64,000 bases of DNA, taken from positions 1-64,000 of the forward strand of contig JAQXHC010000024.1 of NCBI GenBank assembly GCA_029007035.1, given 5' to 3'. The stretch comes from Oscillospiraceae bacterium (GTDB taxonomy: Bacteria; Bacillota; Clostridia; Oscillospirales; Ruminococcaceae). The translations under genes were made by a program, and so were the position numbers. A model generated the notes under the pieces. The model worked only from the letters and a program-made list of their open reading frames with translations, was not told the DNA's origin and ran no database searches. Below are positions 21,552 to 33,569 of this stretch, one piece after another. How positions within the stretch are numbered: position 1 is the first letter of the stretch; each line of letters begins with the position of its first letter.

Positions 21552-22364
21552 ATGACGGCTTTGGTGATATTATTCGTAATTTCATTGTTATATCTTCTGA
21601 GCATCAGGCCGTACACCAAACGAAGAGCTGAGTTTGCCCCATTTGAAAAGCAATTTATTGCTCACAGAGGTCTTTACAGAGAGAATGTGCCGGAAAACTC
21701 ACTTGCGGCATTTGCACTCGCTATTGATTTCGGATTTGGTATTGAGCTTGATGTGCAGATAACAGCAGATAATAAGATCGTTGTCTTTCACGATAAAACT
21801 CTGGAAAGAATGTGCGGTGATAAACGGATCATGAACCGATGCAGCTATTCAGAGCTTGTGAAACTCAGACTGAGCGGAACGGATTCAAAAATTCCTCTTC
21901 TCAGTGACGTTCTGGAACTTGTTAACGGAAAAGTTCCGCTTATAATCGAGGTTAAGCCGAGGGGAAATATTCGCAGGCTTATGCCCGAGCTTGATGCAGT
22001 ACTGAAAAAATACAAAGGGTTATACTGCATACAGTCGTTTCATTTCTCTGTGCTGAGATGGTATAAAAAGCATAACCCCGTAATACTGAGGGGACAGCTT
22101 TCGACGATTTATTACAGAGATAAAATTAAAGCTCCGTTTCCTGTATCGTTCATTATGACAAATTTAATGACAAATTTTATTTCAAAGCCCGATTTTATAT
22201 CCTATAATTTCAGATATGCGAATCAGCCGTCATACTGGCTTTGCAGAAAGCTGTATAATCCCAAAAATGCGGGATGGACTGTTCGCAGTCAGCAGGAGCT
22301 TGATGAAATTCCGTCAGAATTCACGGTTGTAATATTTGACGGGTTTATTCCGAAGAATAAATAA
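21552..22364 (+). CDS. glycerophosphodiester phosphodiesterase family protein
   Basis: IAHRGLYRENVPENSLAAFALAIDFGFGIELDVQITADNKIVVFHD. Confidence 0.93.
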   Translation: MTALVILFVISLLYLLSIRPYTKRRAEFAPFEKQFIAHRGLYRENVPENSLAAFALAIDFGFGIELDVQITADNKIVVFHDKTLERMCGDKRIMNRCSYSELVKLRLSGTDSKIPLLSDVLELVNGKVPLIIEVKPRGNIRRLMPELDAVLKKYKGLYCIQSFHFSVLRWYKKHNPVILRGQLSTIYYRDKIKAPFPVSFIMTNLMTNFISKPDFISYNFRYANQPSYWLCRKLYNPKNAGWTVRSQQELDEIPSEFTVVIFDGFIPKNK

Positions 22365-22368
22365 TCAG

Positions 22369-22404
22369 AAACAGCGGACGGCAGAAAATAACCGTCCGCT
22401 GTTT
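22369..22404 (+). terminator. intrinsic terminator
   Basis: AAACAGCGGACGG...CCGTCCGCTGTTT. Confidence 0.8.
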
Positions 22405-22541
22405 CCGTATAAGTATATGGAGAAGTGAAGCTGGCAAGAATTATTTATTTCGGCGAGCATGAAAGAATTAGTTCTATAATATAGTGCTTTTTCACAGACG
22501 AAAGGACGAAGTTGAAATATATTTTTTTATTTTAACATAAA

Positions 22542-22567
22542 ATGCCGACTCATAAATGAGTCGGCAT
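22542..22567. terminator. hairpin/terminator
   Basis: ATGCCGACTCAT-AA-ATGAGTCGGCAT perfect inverted repeat preceded by an AT-rich run. Confidence 0.6.
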
Positions 22568-22578
22568 AACTTTGTTCT

Positions 22579-22617
22579 AAGGCAATGCCGCACAAAGATT
22601 GTGCGGAGTTGCCTTAA
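22579..22617 (-). terminator. intrinsic terminator of the DacA-type gene
   Basis: AAGGCAATGCCGCAC...GTGCGGAGTTGCCTT inverted repeat overlapping the gene's 3' end. Confidence 0.6.
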
Positions 22618-24017
22618 GATTTTTTCTTTTTCTTTTTTGGGACTTTTGGCATCGCGTAAACCGATTTAACGGGTTTAGAGTTACTTTTGAAGCGGAGGAA
22701 CGAGTAAATACAAAGCAAAATGTATATCACTCCGAGAACTGTTGAAATCATAATAGCCTTATTGAACCATTCTGACTTCGGGAATTTTTTAGCAGCATAA
22801 ATATTATATTTTGAAGCCGAGCGCTTAACATCGGAAACTGCAACAAGCTCAACCGAGCCGAGAACCTCGCCGGAATAAGTGAGCTTTAACTCGCCGAGAC
22901 GCTGTCCTTTGCTAATCGGTGCCTGAAATGACGGCTGATCCAGAGTGATATTATCGCCGTCGCTCTTGATAAGAGAGGTATCGATCTCGTCATACCAAAG
23001 CAGAGATACCTCTTCTTTTGGCTTTGCAAGAACGTAATCATTGCCTTCCGCAAGAGTTACAGCCACCTCGTCTTTTTCAGCCGAAGCAGCAAGAACTACT
23101 TTATATGAGAAATGCTCAAATGCCCAGTCGAAGATTGAGATCGCGTCCTCAAGGTGATAGAACTGATTATCTCCATCTGCATCTTTGAGTGGAGATTTCA
23201 TAAGAACAACCATGTATCTGTTACCGTCACGGCTTGCTGTAGTGATAAGATTTCGTCCAGCGGCGGTAAGATTTGCGGTTTTGATGCCTTTTGCACCGCT
23301 GTAGTAATATTCTTCAGATGATTGATCCATCATCAGATTTGAATTAGTCCAGATCCAATCTTTAAGTGAGGGGTGATTGTCAAAATTGGGAACGGACGGT
23401 GTGTACTGCTGAGTTGAAGATATAGTCTCAAAAAGCGGGACTGTCAGTGCATATTTCGTCAGCTTAGCCATGTCACGTGCTGTCGTATACTGATTTGTAT
23501 CGTACATTCCTGTCGGATTTGCGAAATGAGTGGCATCAAGTCCAAGCTCAGCAGCTTTACTGTTCATCATTTCAACAAAGGTACCGACATTTCCGTTGCC
23601 GACAAAGCTTGCGATTGTCTGTGAAGCTTCGACCGAAGAAGTGAGCATCATTGCATATAATAGGTCTGAAACTGTAAGGATGTCGCCGTCCTTTATGTCA
23701 GCATACCGAAGATCTTCGGGATATTGTATTGCGTCGAGTCCTGAATAAACTGCGGAATTAATGGTTATTTCCTCGTTCAGATTTTCACAGTTTTCAAGAC
23801 AGAGAACGGCGGTCATAATATTCACGAGCGGACCGGGCATCTGCTGAATATCTGCATTTTTTTCGTGGATAACAACATCAGAATCAAGATTTATAACAAT
23901 AGCCGATTCGCTCTGAATCTGTGATTTCAGAGGAAAATTCAAAGCGGAAGCGTTTAATCCTGCCAGAAACGGCATCATCATAAGAACTGCTGACACAACA
24001 GCGAATAACTTTTTCAT
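22614..24017 (-). CDS. D-alanyl-D-alanine carboxypeptidase (S11 family, DacA-like)
   Basis: Signal peptide; SxN-like TSSVEAS region, KGIKTANLTAAGRNLITTA (KTG-equivalent), C-terminal TM and polylysine tail. Confidence 0.9.
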   Translation of the reverse strand: MKKLFAVVSAVLMMMPFLAGLNASALNFPLKSQIQSESAIVINLDSDVVIHEKNADIQQMPGPLVNIMTAVLCLENCENLNEEITINSAVYSGLDAIQYPEDLRYADIKDGDILTVSDLLYAMMLTSSVEASQTIASFVGNGNVGTFVEMMNSKAAELGLDATHFANPTGMYDTNQYTTARDMAKLTKYALTVPLFETISSTQQYTPSVPNFDNHPSLKDWIWTNSNLMMDQSSEEYYYSGAKGIKTANLTAAGRNLITTASRDGNRYMVVLMKSPLKDADGDNQFYHLEDAISIFDWAFEHFSYKVVLAASAEKDEVAVTLAEGNDYVLAKPKEEVSLLWYDEIDTSLIKSDGDNITLDQPSFQAPISKGQRLGELKLTYSGEVLGSVELVAVSDVKRSASKYNIYAAKKFPKSEWFNKAIMISTVLGVIYILLCIYSFLRFKSNSKPVKSVYAMPKVPKKKKKKS

Positions 24018-24146
24018 ATTTACTCCTTAAATCAGGTAAGATTTTTTATGGCGTTGCCTTTAGCTTTCACTCATTATTATAACAGATTGTTCTGTAAATT
24101 TAAAGTGTTTTCAGAAAATTTTTCGGAAATTTATTTATGATAAAAA

Positions 24147-24172
24147 CTGTCCGTTGAAAAATCAGCGGACAG
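24147..24172 (-). terminator. intrinsic terminator
   Basis: CTGTCCGTTGA-AAAA-TCAGCGGACAG inverted repeat. Confidence 0.7.
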
Positions 24173-24180
24173 AATAAGTT

Positions 24181-26139
24181 TTATTTCTCGGAAATCTGCT
24201 TTTTATCGGGACTTTTAAGATACTTTGATGTTTTTTTTCGCTTTTTTTCCTTATACATAACATCGTCGGCAACAGTAACAAGATTGAAAATATCTTCGCC
24301 TTCCTTTGGAACAGCGATATGATAGCCGATACTTGCGCTAAGATTAAACGGAAAATTTTCGGTATCGTTGTATTTTTTTATGTTTCTGTTAATTCTTGCA
24401 GTCAGAGCATCAGCATCAGATTCTTTAAAATCAGCTCCGAAAATAATAAATTCGTCCCCTCCGAAACGGCAGTAAACCTCGCCGCATACGCATGATTCTG
24501 CAATAACATTGGCAATTCCATGAATGGCATCGTCTCCGGCGCTGTGACCGTGATTATCGTTGATCTGCTTAAGTCCGTCCATATCAATGAACATGAGCAT
24601 TACCGATTTCTGCTTTTCAACACAGTGCTTGAAAAGCGGAGCGGAACCGTTTACAAAACCATTACGGTTATAAATCCCCGTAAGCGTATCGACAGTATAG
24701 AGTTTATTAAGTTTCTGAACTGCAAGGTCAAGCGAGATGATTTTTCTGATGTTTTCGAGCATATTACTGATCGTTATGCACCACGTCTGAAACAAAGAGC
24801 TTTGCAGGGGGAATTTGCTGTTGAGAATCGCGATGTATCCAAGACACCTTTCACGGAAATGGAGAGGTATGAAGTAATACATCTTACCGTGATTGGAGCT
24901 GTCAAACAGTCCAGGAAGTATCTCGCCTGAACTGAACGGTTTCAGTTCGGTAAATCTTCCCTTTCGGTATGAAATCGGGACTAAAATATCATTTGTATAT
25001 CCGTTGACAGTGAAATTTGAAGATTTCTCGCGGCAGCTTTCGGTTTCGAGATTCCAGTCGCTGCAAATGCAAAGATAAAACTCCTCCGCGCCAATTTCGC
25101 GTATAAACGGCTTTAAAGCCTGTGAGAACTCATTCAGGCTGTCACATTCGATAAGCTGGCATGAAAGCCGGTTAATGGCTGAAACATATTCCGAAGTGCT
25201 GCCAACTTTTTTAAAGCTGCTGTAGTTCATATTTTTGAAAGTTTTAACATCGCTGAGATGATCGGAGTTGTCAGTACATCCACAGCTTTCGGTGAAATGC
25301 GGGTGCATATCAAGAATAACACTTCGCTTCTGATCTATACCTTTTAGATGATTAATAAGTGTTTTGCACGCGATAAGCCCCGATTTTTTCAGTGGACGCT
25401 CAACAGAAGTAAGCTCGGTTGGAAAATTGCGTGCGCTGAATGTATCGTCAAAGCCCGAAACCTTAATATCTTCGGGAATTTTGAATCCGGAAGCATTCAG
25501 AACGGTCATAACCGAAAGAGCCATAACGTCATTGGCACAGATTATAGCATCGGGCATTGGCAAATCAGATTTCATAAACTGTTCGATGGCGTCGCGTCCG
25601 CTTGGTGAACGGAAATCGCCGTAATAGATACGTTCACTTTCGATAGTAATATTATTTTCCTCCAGAACAGCGAGAAAGGAATCGAGACGTTCCTGGCTTT
25701 CCGGATTATCTACGGGACCGGATACGTAATTGAAACATCTGCATTTGTGTTTTGAAATAAAATGTTCTGTTATTTCGCGCATTGCCTTTCCGTTGTCAAT
25801 TCCGATATGATAAAAGCTCTGAATATCGTTGTCAATGCTGACCGCAGGAATACCTGCGAGCCTTATTCTACGCAGTATATTGTCGATAACGGGCTGATAG
25901 GCTATGGTATTTGTAAGCAGAACTGCGCCGTCGAATAAGGAAAAATCCGGAAGCCGGAAAATATTGAATTCGCCCACATCGTGACGGTGATTTCCCATAA
26001 CGCCGCTGAACGAAACGAAAACGGAAATATTCACACACTCCTCAGCGGCAAACTCCTCGATGCCTGTAAGAATATCGTTCTGGTATTCCTCATCAATACC
26101 GGCTATAATCACAACAAGATTAAAACTGCTTTTCTCCAT
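24181..26139 (-). CDS. LacI/PBP1-type ligand-binding domain fused to a GGDEF domain (diguanylate cyclase)
   Basis: N-terminal PBP1-like region (DAIICANDVMALSVMTVLNASGFKIPEDIKVSGFDD), central GAF-like region, C-terminal YCRFGGDEFIIF; no HTH or TM seen. Confidence 0.9.
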   Translation of the reverse strand: MEKSSFNLVVIIAGIDEEYQNDILTGIEEFAAEECVNISVFVSFSGVMGNHRHDVGEFNIFRLPDFSLFDGAVLLTNTIAYQPVIDNILRRIRLAGIPAVSIDNDIQSFYHIGIDNGKAMREITEHFISKHKCRCFNYVSGPVDNPESQERLDSFLAVLEENNITIESERIYYGDFRSPSGRDAIEQFMKSDLPMPDAIICANDVMALSVMTVLNASGFKIPEDIKVSGFDDTFSARNFPTELTSVERPLKKSGLIACKTLINHLKGIDQKRSVILDMHPHFTESCGCTDNSDHLSDVKTFKNMNYSSFKKVGSTSEYVSAINRLSCQLIECDSLNEFSQALKPFIREIGAEEFYLCICSDWNLETESCREKSSNFTVNGYTNDILVPISYRKGRFTELKPFSSGEILPGLFDSSNHGKMYYFIPLHFRERCLGYIAILNSKFPLQSSLFQTWCITISNMLENIRKIISLDLAVQKLNKLYTVDTLTGIYNRNGFVNGSAPLFKHCVEKQKSVMLMFIDMDGLKQINDNHGHSAGDDAIHGIANVIAESCVCGEVYCRFGGDEFIIFGADFKESDADALTARINRNIKKYNDTENFPFNLSASIGYHIAVPKEGEDIFNLVTVADDVMYKEKKRKKTSKYLKSPDKKQISEK

Positions 26140-26413
26140 ATCCTCATCTCCTCGTACTAACTTTACATATACATTATACCATATTTTTGAGAAAAATCAA
26201 TAGAATTTTGTATATTTCAGATTTTTTAATTTTATATTTTTTTCGTATCTGCAGCAGCAAGAAATAATTCTGCAATAAAAAATGAAAAAAAGGTCTGAAT
26301 ATTCGATAAAATGTATCAGAATGCCGAAAATTGTTGTCGTTATTGACAAATCGAGAAAAAATGGTATACTTATAATAGAATATTTATGTAGATTATTCTT
26401 GAGGAGGAAATTT

Positions 26414-26944
26414 ATGAACATCTGGCATAAAATAAGTCCAAAACGAATAAGTCCCGATGATTTCGTTGCAGTTATCGAAATCGAAAAGGGAAGCAAGATC
26501 AAGTATGAACTTGATAAGGAAACGGGTCTGATTATTATGGACCGAATTCTCCATACTTCAACCCATTATCCCGCAAACTATGGTCTTATTCCACGTACAT
26601 ATTCCGATGATAATGATCCTCTGGACGTGCTGGTGCTCTGTTCCGAGAAGCTGAAGCCGCTTACGCTTGTAAGATGCTATCCGATCGGAGTCATCAGAAT
26701 GCTTGACAACGGTCATCATGACGATAAGATTATTGCTATTCCGTTTAATGACCCGAACTACAATATGTATAAGGATATTGACGAGCTTCCGAAACACATT
26801 TTCGATGAAATGAAACATTTCTTTACCGTCTATAAGGAACTTGAAAACAAGACTACCGCTGTAAACGAAGTTGAGCATGCCGATGTGGCAAAAAAGATTA
26901 TTGCAGGTGATATTGAAAGCTATATCAACAATTTCTGCAAGTAA
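26414..26944 (+). CDS. ppa: inorganic pyrophosphatase
   Basis: Start MNIWHKISP after GAGGAGG; EIEKGSKIKYELDKETG, DNDPLDVLVLC. Confidence 0.93.
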   Translation: MNIWHKISPKRISPDDFVAVIEIEKGSKIKYELDKETGLIIMDRILHTSTHYPANYGLIPRTYSDDNDPLDVLVLCSEKLKPLTLVRCYPIGVIRMLDNGHHDDKIIAIPFNDPNYNMYKDIDELPKHIFDEMKHFFTVYKELENKTTAVNEVEHADVAKKIIAGDIESYINNFCK

Positions 26945-27001
26945 TTTCCGTAAATTAAAAATTTGAAAGGAGTATCACTGCCCGGTGCAGTGAAAAAAAC
27001 T

Positions 27002-28147
27002 ATGACTGCTGCAAGAGAAATTTTATTTAATCACGAGACAAGCGTAGCTCCCCTCGGACTAATCGCAATGGATGGTATTTCGGAGCTTGGAGACAAAATC
27101 AACAAATACCTCGTTGAGTGGGCTAACAAAGGCGGCTATGATAAGGACAGCTTCCTTATTGAAAGTCAGTGTCCGCGTTTTGCTTCCGGTGACGGAAAGG
27201 GGCTTATCAAATCAACTGTAAGAGGCTCTGATCTGTTTATTCTTATTGATGTCGGAAACTATAACTGCAAGTATCAGATGTTCTCAAAGGAAAATTCAAT
27301 GTCTCCTGACGATCATTTTCAGGATCTCAAGAGAATTATTCAGGCTGCCGCTGGCAAAGCCTACAGAATAAATGTAATCATGCCGCTTCTTTACGGAAGC
27401 AGACAGCACAGACGCAGCTACAGAGAGTCGCTTGACTGTGCCTGTGCTCTTCAGGAGCTTGAAGCTATGGGCGTTTCAAACATAGTCACCTTTGACGCTC
27501 ATGATCCGAGAGTGCAGAATGCCGTTCCGCTTATGGGATTTGATAATGTTATGCCGACATATCAGGTTCTTAAAACGCTGCTCAGAGATTTTAAGGATAT
27601 CAATCTTTCAAAGGACAAGTTCATGATTGTAAGTCCCGATGAGGGCGCGCTCAACAGAAATATGTATTACGCGTCAGTACTCGGAGTAGAGCTTGGAATG
27701 TTCTATAAAAGGCGTGACTATTCAACAATCGTAAACGGAAGAAATCCGATTGTTGCCCACGAATACCTCGGCAACCCCGTTGAGGGCAAGGATGTATTTA
27801 TCGCTGATGATATTATTTCCTCTGGTGAGTCAATGCTTGATCTTGCCTATGCTCTTAAAGCAAAGAAGGCAGGCAGAATTTTTGCTTACGCAACATATGC
27901 AATCTTCACAAATGGTCTGGAAAAGTTCGACAAGGCATATGAGGACGGATTTATTGATGGTGTTCTTGGCACAAATCTCACTTACCGAACTCCCGAGCTT
28001 CTCAGCAGACCCTGGTTCCACGAGGTTGATGTATCAAAGTACATCGCATATTTTATTGAAGCAATAAATCATGACGTTTCAATAAGCAAGATTATTGATC
28101 CTCATGAAAAAATCGAGCTTCTTCTCAAGCAGTATGGATTGAGATAA
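27002..28147 (+). CDS. prs: ribose-phosphate pyrophosphokinase
   Basis: PRPP synthase core (MPLLYGSRQHRR, VSPDEGALNR, VFIADDIISSGESMLDLAYALK); exact start uncertain (TTG 26963, GTG 26990 or ATG 27002). Confidence 0.88.
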   Translation: MTAAREILFNHETSVAPLGLIAMDGISELGDKINKYLVEWANKGGYDKDSFLIESQCPRFASGDGKGLIKSTVRGSDLFILIDVGNYNCKYQMFSKENSMSPDDHFQDLKRIIQAAAGKAYRINVIMPLLYGSRQHRRSYRESLDCACALQELEAMGVSNIVTFDAHDPRVQNAVPLMGFDNVMPTYQVLKTLLRDFKDINLSKDKFMIVSPDEGALNRNMYYASVLGVELGMFYKRRDYSTIVNGRNPIVAHEYLGNPVEGKDVFIADDIISSGESMLDLAYALKAKKAGRIFAYATYAIFTNGLEKFDKAYEDGFIDGVLGTNLTYRTPELLSRPWFHEVDVSKYIAYFIEAINHDVSISKIIDPHEKIELLLKQYGLR

Positions 28148-28149
28148 AA

Positions 28150-28184
28150 CAACGGTCGGTCAATTGAGTTTGACCGGCCGTTTT
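28150..28184. terminator. intrinsic terminator
   Basis: AACGGTCGGTCA...TGACCGGCCGTT + T run. Confidence 0.75.
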
Positions 28185-28207
28185 TCTTGATATGAGTCAG
28201 TTTTATG

Positions 28208-28747
28208 TCAGATTATTTCGATTTGACACATTTTCATAGCTTCAAGGGCATTGAGATGAGACAGCGGAGTAACTCCGGCACAGCAGCTGCTGTCGACGAT
28301 TACAGGAAGCTCAGGGTAAAATGCCTTGATCAGCAACGCATTTGAAATTACACATATATCGGTGCATACTCCTATTAACTCAATTTCAGAAATCTTTTCT
28401 TCTGCCTCACTTTCGATTTTTTTAAAAATTCCGGGAAGTTCTCTTGCTCCGAATGTATTTTTCTTTATGCAGACTGCATTTTCGCCGATAATTGATTTGA
28501 GTTTTTTCGGAAGCTCCCAGCCCTCTGTTCCATCAATACAGTGAGGTACAGGAAGCTTCTTTCCCTCCTGTGTATCAGAGTAATTATCTCCGTGAGTATC
28601 CATTGTATAAACAAGCGGAAAACCGCCGCTTTTCAGGTATTCTTCAACCTTTGAACAAACATTGGACAAAACAGCGGCAGTTTCGGGATTACCAAGTGTG
28701 CCTGTAAGAAAATCATTCTGCATATCAATCATAATGAGTATCTTCAT
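28208..28747 (-). CDS. isochorismatase-like cysteine hydrolase (nicotinamidase-type)
   Basis: IDMQNDFLTGTLG, GVCTDICVISNAL. Confidence 0.9.
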   Translation of the reverse strand: MKILIMIDMQNDFLTGTLGNPETAAVLSNVCSKVEEYLKSGGFPLVYTMDTHGDNYSDTQEGKKLPVPHCIDGTEGWELPKKLKSIIGENAVCIKKNTFGARELPGIFKKIESEAEEKISEIELIGVCTDICVISNALLIKAFYPELPVIVDSSCCAGVTPLSHLNALEAMKMCQIEII

Positions 28748-28760
28748 TTATAATCCTCCC

Positions 28761-31586
28761 TTATTTTATAAGATATGGTTTCAGATAGCGTCCGGTATAG
28801 GAAGCTTCGCATTCGGCAACTTCTTCCGGAGTGCCCTGAGCAACTATAGTTCCTCCGCCGTCGCCGCCCTCCGGACCGAGGTCGATTATGTGGTCTGCAA
28901 CTTTGATTACGTTCAGATTATGTTCGATTATCAGTACGGTATTACCGCTGTCGGTAAGTCTCTGCAATACGTCAATCAGCTTGTGGACATCAGCAGTGTG
29001 CAGACCGGTAGTAGGCTCGTCGAGGATGTAAATAGTACGTCCTGTGGCTGTTTTGGAAAGCTCGGTTGAGAGCTTTACCCGCTGAGCCTCTCCGCCCGAC
29101 AGAGTAGTCGCAGGCTGTCCGATTTTTATATATCCAAGTCCGACCTCCTGCAGGGTTCTGAGCTTTTTCGCTATTTTCGGTATATGCTCAAAGAACTCAA
29201 CACCCTCGTCCACAGTCATTTCAAGGACATCATAAATTGACTTGCCCTTGTAGTGTACCTCAAGTGTTTCGCGGTTGTATCGCTTTCCTTTGCAGACTTC
29301 GCATGGAACATATATATCCGGCAGAAAATGCATTTCAATTTTGATAATTCCGTCGCCCGAGCACGATTCGCACCGTCCTCCTTTGACATTGAATGAGAAG
29401 CGTCCGCTTGTATATCCGCGCGACTTGGCATCTGCGGTTCTGGCGAAAAGGTCACGGATATCCGAGAAAACACCTGTATATGTCGCAGGATTTGAACGCG
29501 GAGTACGACCGATAGGGGATTGATCAATGCAGATGACCTTATCGAGATTTTCAACGCCCTCCATGCTCTCAAATGCGCCGTGTTTGATTCTTGCGCGGTT
29601 GAGCTTTCCGGCAAGGTATTTATACACTATTTCGTTGACAAGCGAGCTTTTTCCAGAACCCGATACGCCTGTAACGCATATAAGCTTGCCGAGAGGGAAA
29701 GTAACATCGATGTTTTTCAGGTTATGTTCAGAAGCACAGTGTACTGTCAGAAACTTACCGTTTCCATCGCGGCGCTTGTCTGGAACTTCAATTTTTTTCC
29801 TGCCGCTCAGATACTGTCCTGTAATAGAATTTCTGCATTTGAGCAGTTTATCGACCGTTCCGGAAAATACCACATTTCCGCCGTTTATACCCGCTCCCGG
29901 ACCTATGTCAACAATATAATCTGCTGCGAGCATAGTATCGTCGTCATGCTCAACTACAATAAGTGTGTTTCCGAGATCACGGAGTCTTTTCAGCGTAGCA
30001 ATCAGTTTATCATTGTCACGCTGATGAAGACCGATACTCGGTTCATCAAGAATATACAGAACTCCCATAAGGCTGGAGCCGATTTGCGTCGCAAGACGGA
30101 TTCGCTGACTTTCTCCGCCGGAAAGCGTTCCCGATGCTCTTGAAAGATTAAGGTATTCAAGACCGACACTTTTCAGAAATCCAAGCCGCTCTTTGATTTC
30201 CTTGATTATCCTTTCACCGATAAAGCTTTCGTGCTCGGTCAGTTTAAGATTCTCAAAAAAATCAAGGCAGTTTTTTACGGAAAGGCTTGTCAGGTCACTG
30301 ATATTCATACCTCCGACCGTTACTGAAAGATATTCGTCTTTAAGTCTTTTTCCGCGGCATTCCGGACACTCAACCTCGCTCATGTATCCCTCGATTTCAC
30401 TTCTGGAATAATCACTGCTTGTCTCATTGTAACGTCGCTGAAGATTATTGATAACTCCTTCAAACGGTGCGCTGTACGTTCCTCCGCCCAGTGTCTTCGG
30501 ACGTGAAAGAGTCAGCAGTTCGCCGTCAGTACCGTAAAGGAAAATATTCAGCGATTCTTTCGGAAGCTTTTTAACGGGTACGTCAAGGGGTATATTGTAT
30601 GTTGCGGAAATCGCTTTGTAGTACATCATAGCGATTGAATCCTCCGTGAGGCTGTTCCATCCGGAAGCATTGATCGCTCCCTCGAGAATTGAAAGTTCAC
30701 GGTTCGGAATGATAAGCGAGGGGTCGATTCGCCTGAATATACCGAGTCCCGTACATTTCGGACACGCTCCCATTGGGTTGTTGAATGAAAACATAACCGG
30801 TTCAAGCTCTCCGATGCTGATATTATGCTCGGGACAGGCGTAATTCTGTGAGAAAAGCATTTCTTCTCCGTCGATTACATCAACAAGAGCAAGTCCGTCA
30901 GTAAGCTGAAAAACGGTTTCAAGACTGTCTGTCAATCGTGTTTCGATACCCTCTTTAATAATCAGACGATCAACTACGATCTCAATATTGTGTTTTTTGT
31001 TTTTCTCAATGGATATCTGCTCTGAAAGGTCATACATAATCCCATCGATTCTTACGCGGACAAAACCGCCTCTGCGTGCACTTTCAAGCTCTTTGGCATA
31101 CTGTCCCTTACGCCCGCGGACTATGGGAGCAAGGAGCTGAATTTTTGTACCGTTCGGAAGTGCAAGAATTGTATCTACCATCTGGTCGATGGATTGCTGA
31201 GAAATTTCACGGCCGCACACAGGGCAGTGAGGAATACCGATCCTTGCATATAGAAGTCGCAGATAATCATAAATCTCCGTAACTGTTCCGACTGTGGAAC
31301 GAGGGTTTTTCGAGGTCGTTTTCTGGTCTATTGAAATAGCAGGTGAAAGACCCTCGATACTGTCAACATCTGGTTTTTCCATCTGTCCGAGGAACATTCT
31401 TGCATAAGATGAAAGACTCTCGACATAACGTCTCTGACCGTCTGCATAGATTGTGTCGAAGGCAAGGGAGGACTTTCCGGAACCTGACAGACCTGTCATG
31501 ACAATCAGTTTGTCGCGCGGCAGTTCCAGGTCTATGTTTTTGAGGTTATTTTCTCTTGCGCCTTTGATTATGATTTTATCATTCAT
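28761..31586 (-). CDS. uvrA: excinuclease ABC subunit A
   Basis: 941 aa, two ABC domains, zinc CxxC motifs, [17 protein letters not shown] and [16 protein letters not shown]. Confidence 0.97.
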   Translation of the reverse strand: MNDKIIIKGARENNLKNIDLELPRDKLIVMTGLSGSGKSSLAFDTIYADGQRRYVESLSSYARMFLGQMEKPDVDSIEGLSPAISIDQKTTSKNPRSTVGTVTEIYDYLRLLYARIGIPHCPVCGREISQQSIDQMVDTILALPNGTKIQLLAPIVRGRKGQYAKELESARRGGFVRVRIDGIMYDLSEQISIEKNKKHNIEIVVDRLIIKEGIETRLTDSLETVFQLTDGLALVDVIDGEEMLFSQNYACPEHNISIGELEPVMFSFNNPMGACPKCTGLGIFRRIDPSLIIPNRELSILEGAINASGWNSLTEDSIAMMYYKAISATYNIPLDVPVKKLPKESLNIFLYGTDGELLTLSRPKTLGGGTYSAPFEGVINNLQRRYNETSSDYSRSEIEGYMSEVECPECRGKRLKDEYLSVTVGGMNISDLTSLSVKNCLDFFENLKLTEHESFIGERIIKEIKERLGFLKSVGLEYLNLSRASGTLSGGESQRIRLATQIGSSLMGVLYILDEPSIGLHQRDNDKLIATLKRLRDLGNTLIVVEHDDDTMLAADYIVDIGPGAGINGGNVVFSGTVDKLLKCRNSITGQYLSGRKKIEVPDKRRDGNGKFLTVHCASEHNLKNIDVTFPLGKLICVTGVSGSGKSSLVNEIVYKYLAGKLNRARIKHGAFESMEGVENLDKVICIDQSPIGRTPRSNPATYTGVFSDIRDLFARTADAKSRGYTSGRFSFNVKGGRCESCSGDGIIKIEMHFLPDIYVPCEVCKGKRYNRETLEVHYKGKSIYDVLEMTVDEGVEFFEHIPKIAKKLRTLQEVGLGYIKIGQPATTLSGGEAQRVKLSTELSKTATGRTIYILDEPTTGLHTADVHKLIDVLQRLTDSGNTVLIIEHNLNVIKVADHIIDLGPEGGDGGGTIVAQGTPEEVAECEASYTGRYLKPYLIK

Positions 31587-31598
31587 ATAATTTCACCT

Positions 31599-33569
31599 TT
31601 ATTTTTTCTTTTCGCCCTTTAACTGGCGGATTTTATCACGCAAATAGGCAGCGTGCTCGAATTCCAGCAGCTTTGCGGCATTCTTCATTTCCTCTGTCAG
31701 CCTGAGAATCAGTTCTTCTTTTTCTGCGGCTGACAATTTCTTTTTATTCGTCTTTTCGTTGACCTTGCTCTTGGATGTAATCTCAATTACATCGCGGACA
31801 TCTTTTATAATTGTTTTCGGAACAATGCCGTGTTCATTGTTATAGGCAATCTGAAGCGAGCGGCGGCGCTCTGTTTCGGTAATTGCACGTTCCATTGAGC
31901 CTGTAACCGTATCGGCATACATTATGACCTGTCCCTTACTGTTTCGGGCAGCTCGTCCTATTGTCTGAATGAGCGAGGTTTCACTTCGGAGGAAGCCTTC
32001 CTTATCTGCATCAAGAATGGCAATCAGTGAAACTTCGGGTATATCAAGTCCCTCTCTGAGCAGGTTGATTCCGACAAGCACATCAAATTCGCCGTTGCGT
32101 AAATCCTTGATAATTTCCATGCGCTCTATGGTATCAATATCGTGGTGGAGATAGCGGACTCTGACGCCCATTCCGTCATAGTAGTTCGTCAGGTCTTCTG
32201 CCATTTTCTTTGTAAGGGTCGTGATTAGTACACGTTCCTTGCGTTCAACGCGGATATTGATTTCAGAAAGCAGGTCGTCAATCTGTCCCTGTGTAGGTTT
32301 TACGATTATTTCGGGGTCAACAAGTCCGGTAGGGCGGATAACCTGTTCTATAATCGTATCGGTTTTCTCACGCTCTATCTGACCCGGTGTTGCACTGACG
32401 TATATCGCCTGATGAATATGAGCGCAGAATTCATCGAAATTAAGAGGACGATTATCGTAAGCACTTGGAAGCCTGAATCCATATTCAACAAGAGTTGTTT
32501 TTCTTGCACGGTCGCCTGCATACATTGCACGGACCTGCGGAAGCGTAACATGGCTCTCATCAACGATCAGCAGGAAATCCTCGGGAAAATGGTCAAGGAG
32601 CGTCAGGGGAGTGCTTCCCGGGGGACGTCTTGTAAGTACGCGGGAATAATTTTCGACTCCGCTGCAATATCCGACCTCGCGAATCATTTCCATATCATAG
32701 TGGGTGCGCTGTTCAATTCTTTGAGCCTCAATAAGCTTATTATTGGAAGTGAAATAGTCTATGCGCCCGGAAAGCTCTTCATCAAGATCACGGAGCGCAT
32801 CCTCAAGCTTATCATCCCCGACAACATAATGTGAAGCAGGAAATATTGCTGCATGGGATACTACTGCCTTTACCTCGCCTGTAAGGACGTTAATCTCGGA
32901 AATGCGGTCGATCTCGTCACCGAAATATTCGACTCTGACAGCTGTATCGCTTGACATAGCCGGGAAAATCTCAACTACGTCACCGCGGACACGGAATTTA
33001 TTACGCTCGAAGTTTATGTCATTCCGTTCATACCTGATTTTTACAAGTTCTTCGATAAGCCTGTCACGCGGCTTTTCAGCTCCCTGCCGGATAGAGACAG
33101 TCATTGAACGGTATTCCTCCGGACTTCCGAGAGAATAAATACATGAAACGCTTGCTACAATTATTACATCATTTCGTTCGGCAAGAGCTGTAGTTGCGGA
33201 GTGCCGAAGCTTATCTATCTCATCGTTAATAGATGAATCCTTTTCAATATAGCTGTCTGTACTTGGAATATATGCCTCAGGTTGGTAGTAATCATAATAG
33301 CTCACGAAATATTCAACAGCATTATCCGGAAAAAACTCTTTGAATTCTGAGCAGAGCTGAGCGGCAAGAATTTTATTGTGGGCAAGAACGAGAGTCGGCT
33401 TGTTGACTTTTTCAATTACGTTAGCCATGGTAAACGTCTTTCCCGAGCCTGTTACACCAAGAAGGATCTGTTCTTTTTTACCGCTATTGATGCCGCTGAC
33501 AAGCTTTTCTATAGCCTGCGGTTGGTCACCCGATGGTTTATAAGGGGATACAAGCTTGAATTTATCCAT
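31599..33569 (-). CDS. uvrB: excinuclease ABC subunit B
   Basis: 656 aa; [17 protein letters not shown], beta-hairpin [11 protein letters not shown]-terminal UVR domain. Confidence 0.98.
   Translation of the reverse strand: MDKFKLVSPYKPSGDQPQAIEKLVSGINSGKKEQILLGVTGSGKTFTMANVIEKVNKPTLVLAHNKILAAQLCSEFKEFFPDNAVEYFVSYYDYYQPEAYIPSTDSYIEKDSSINDEIDKLRHSATTALAERNDVIIVASVSCIYSLGSPEEYRSMTVSIRQGAEKPRDRLIEELVKIRYERNDINFERNKFRVRGDVVEIFPAMSSDTAVRVEYFGDEIDRISEINVLTGEVKAVVSHAAIFPASHYVVGDDKLEDALRDLDEELSGRIDYFTSNNKLIEAQRIEQRTHYDMEMIREVGYCSGVENYSRVLTRRPPGSTPLTLLDHFPEDFLLIVDESHVTLPQVRAMYAGDRARKTTLVEYGFRLPSAYDNRPLNFDEFCAHIHQAIYVSATPGQIEREKTDTIIEQVIRPTGLVDPEIIVKPTQGQIDDLLSEINIRVERKERVLITTLTKKMAEDLTNYYDGMGVRVRYLHHDIDTIERMEIIKDLRNGEFDVLVGINLLREGLDIPEVSLIAILDADKEGFLRSETSLIQTIGRAARNSKGQVIMYADTVTGSMERAITETERRRSLQIAYNNEHGIVPKTIIKDVRDVIEITSKSKVNEKTNKKKLSAAEKEELILRLTEEMKNAAKLLEFEHAAYLRDKIRQLKGEKKK

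Noticed and set aside
29520-30143. 207-aa forward ORF (and 29527..29919)
   Set aside because: Antisense shadows of uvrA
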